Origin: Saussurea involucrata
Taxonomy: Eukaryota > Streptophyta > Magnoliopsida > Asterales > Asteraceae
NCBI GenBank assembly: GCA_033807775.1
Contig: JAWVWS010001071.1
Location: 1-64,000, forward strand
Reading direction: 5' to 3'
DNA: 64,000 nucleotides
Below are positions 61,875-64,000 of this stretch, one piece after another; the stretch's first letter is position 1, and each line of letters begins with the position of its first letter. A model generated the notes under the pieces. The model worked only from the letters and a program-made list of their open reading frames with translations. It searched no databases and had not been told where the DNA came from. The translations under genes and the position numbers were made by a program.

Positions 61875-63447
61875 GATGATTCTTGAAAAATACAATACCA
61901 AAAATATCATCTAGTAGTTTTATTTTAGATTTAATTTTCTCTCCATCAACCATACTTTCAACAGACTTGTATACAAGATGACCATCTTTGTCAGGAATAA
62001 CATGAGTCACTAAATCTTCTATATTTGTCATAGAACCAGAATTTGAAGCATTCATTTACTCATCAAATAATATTTCAGACATACTATTGATAAAATCTAA
62101 CAATTTTGTAGATTCTTGATTCTCAACAACATTGGATATAGATTCTTCAAAAGTTACGCTGACAAAAGTCGTAAACCGATTGAGTTTTAGGTTGGAGATA
62201 ATGTGATGTTGAAAGTGTCGCCTTGGAAACGAATCATTCGATTCAGGAGACGGGGTAAATTGAGTGTGTGACATATAGGTTCATTTGTGATCATGAATCG
62301 AATTGGTGAGGCAGCTTATCGATTAGAACTTTCGTCGAAACTGAGTTGTATTCACAACACTTTTTACGTGTCTAATATGAGAAAGTGTCTAGTTGATGAT
62401 GATTCTTGAAAAATACAATACCAAAAATCTCATCTAGTAGTTTTATTTTAGATTTAATTTTCTCTACATCAACCATACTTTCAACAGACTTGTATACAAG
62501 ATGACCATCTTTGTCAAGAATAACATGAGTCACTAAATCTTCTATATTTTTCATAGAACCAGAATTTGAAGCATTCATTTACTCATCAAATAATATTTCA
62601 GACATACTATTTATAAAATCTAACAATTTTGTAGATTCTTGATTCTCAACAACATTGGATATAGATTCTTCAAAAGTTACGCTGACAAAAGTCGTAAACC
62701 GGTTGAGTTTTTGAGGTTGGAGATAATGTGATGTTGAAAGTGTCGCCTTGGAAAGGAATCATTCGATTCAGGAGACGGGGTAAATTGAGTGTGTGACATA
62801 TTGGTTCATTTGTGATCATGAATCGAATTGGTGAGGCAGCTTATCGATTAGAACTTTCGTCGAAACTGAGTTGTATTCACAACACTTTTTACGTGTCTAA
62901 TATGAGAAAGTGTCTAGTTGATGATGATTCTTGAAAAATACAATACCAAAAATCTCATCTAGTAGTTTTATTTTAGATTTAATTTTCTCTCCATCAACCA
63001 TACTTTCAACAGACTTGTATACAAGATGACCATCTTTGTCAGGAATAACATGAGTCACTAAATCTTCAATATTTGTCATAGAACCAGAATTTGAAGCATT
63101 CATTTACTCATCAAATAATATTTCAGACATACTATTGATAAAATCTAACAATTTTGTAGATTCTTGATTCTCAACAACATTGGATATAGATTCTTCAAAA
63201 GTTACGCTGACAAAAGTCGTAACCCGATTGAGATTTTGAGGTTGGAGATAATGTGATGTTGAAAGTGTCGCCTTGGAAAGGAATCATTCGATTCAGGAGA
63301 CGGGGTAAATTGAGTGTGTGACATATCGATTCATTTGTGATCATGAATCGAATTGGTGAGGCAGCTTATCGATTAGAACTTTCGTCGAAACTGAGTTGTA
63401 TTCACAACACTTTTTACGTGTCTAATATGAGAAAGTGTCTAGTTGAT
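61875..63447. repeat. Three-copy tandem array of a chimeric 525 bp unit
   Basis: Copies: 61875-62397, 62398-62922, 62923-63447, differing at few positions. In each unit the left half is the minus-strand frame MNASNSGSM...FFKNH (unrecognised protein; 68-73 codons). The right half is plus-strand Ty3/gypsy integrase C-terminus (MLKVSPWK, GEAAYRLELSSK, HNTFYVSNMRK). The first copy continues leftward into more of the minus-strand protein and the last continues rightward into more of the gypsy protein, so the unit was amplified after the two parts were already joined. Confidence 0.93.
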
Positions 63448-63678
63448 TCTGATCAGACGATACCTTTACCAGAAGTTCAAGTCAATGAGAAATTAAGTTT
63501 CGTTGAAGAGTCAGATCAAATCTATAATCGGTTACAAGGTGAGAAAGTTGGGAGATAAAGAGATTAGATTAGTAAAAGGTCAATGGTGTTATCATAAGGG
63601 TCAGGACGCTACATGGGAACCGGAATCAAAAAATGAGATCAAAGTATCCAAGTTTGTGCCAGTGGTAGAATTCCTTTG
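63230..63678 (+). pseudogene. Ty3/gypsy integrase C-terminus (element G)
   Basis: From the last array copy the frame continues with IPLPEVQVNEKLSFVEE and, after a frameshift near 63550, VKGQWCYHKGQDATWEPE and FVPVVEFL, ending at a TGA (63676). This is the standard end of a plant chromovirus pol of the Tekay/Reina type, different from the element at 25.7 kb. The rest of the element is missing. Confidence 0.82.
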
Positions 63679-63689
63679 AATGGGAGATT

Positions 63690-64000
63690 TGTAATACCTT
63701 TAGTTTTATTTAGTGTTATTAAGTGATAGTCTAAGGATTCAGCTTATTATTTGTCCTAAGTAAAAGGTTCACATTATAATTGGTGGTATAAAAACCCATC
63801 ACATGGAGATTCCTTCGGGATTTGGGTAGTCCTTCCCTTTAGGTTACTTGTGTATATGTAAGAATTCTTCTCGTGGTGTGATTTACGTAAGAGAACGAAT
63901 TTTGGAATAGAGTTTCTTGAAGTTTGGCTTTAAAAAGGTATTTTCTCCTTTAATGATACCTCAAGTTAGAACTCATTAATTATACATTTGATCTTAAGTT
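63690..64000 (+). repeat. 3' LTR of element G (runs off the window)
   Basis: Starts TGTAATACC after the purine stretch AATGGGAGATT. A TATA box (TATAAAAACC, 63787) lies about 100 bp in, as expected for the U3 promoter. The far end is beyond the window. Confidence 0.7.

Noticed and set aside
61875..63447. CRISPR-like or satellite array
   Set aside because: Units are 525 bp, without short repeats and unique spacers, and only three copies; it is a local tandem amplification of retroelement DNA in a plant genome.

Overview
This is plant nuclear DNA. It contains a 19-exon gene with AT-rich GT-AG introns, MITEs, a tRNA-derived SINE, and LTR retrotransposons of the Ty3/gypsy and Ty1/copia (Sirevirus/SIRE-like) types. 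The large post-pol accessory ORFs in the right half resemble 'hypothetical proteins' I remember as abundant in Asteraceae genomes, so a composite-family eudicot is my best guess. That placement is inference only.

Left part (1-25.6 kb): the only convincing host gene is the plant orthologue of the Golgi coiled-coil membrane protein CASP, on the + strand. I built it by joining 19 exons between 3063 and 21525. All 18 introns are GT-AG, the phase is kept throughout, and the product is 686 aa. Upstream lie a near-perfect inverted repeat (arms of about 745 bp around a 362 bp spacer) and a GC-rich hAT-like MITE ending about 330 bp before the ATG. The introns hold a tandem duplication later hit by a SINE, a second SINE just before a splice acceptor, a Tourist-like MITE with TTA target duplication, a copia LTR remnant and microsatellites. 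A second TTA-flanked MITE and a probable 1.4 kb element follow the gene.

Middle (25.7-31.0 kb): a complete Ty3/gypsy chromovirus-like element in minus orientation. It has 396 bp LTRs differing at only about 4 positions and a TGGTG target duplication. Its gag-pol frame is closed by four in-frame stops and a frameshift.

Right part (31.0-64 kb): a nested pile of retroelements. In order they are: a decayed copia pol (F, + strand); a decayed accessory-ORF region with an LTR (E, - strand); a Sirevirus-like accessory ORF with 3' LTR (B, + strand); another decayed accessory ORF plus LTR (C, + strand); a small B-type fragment (D, - strand); and a three-copy tandem array of a chimeric 525 bp unit that runs into a Ty3/gypsy 3' end with its LTR (G). 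Element B is split twice: by a 2.19 kb LTR-like insert, and by a complete 12.4 kb Sirevirus-like copia element (A, - strand, target duplication AATGT).

The most interesting signals are in elements A, B, C and E. Each carries a divergent copy of an unnamed large protein downstream of pol. In A this ORF has a plant-style promoter in front of it (CCAAT, G-box, TATA) and a canonical 151-nt intron inside it. Elements A, B and E also each carry a different short palindromic word at high density: TCAGCG/CGCTGA, CAGAGCCTCTG, and TACCGCA/TGCGGTA. I saw no tRNA, rRNA or CRISPR. All alignments were done by eye.
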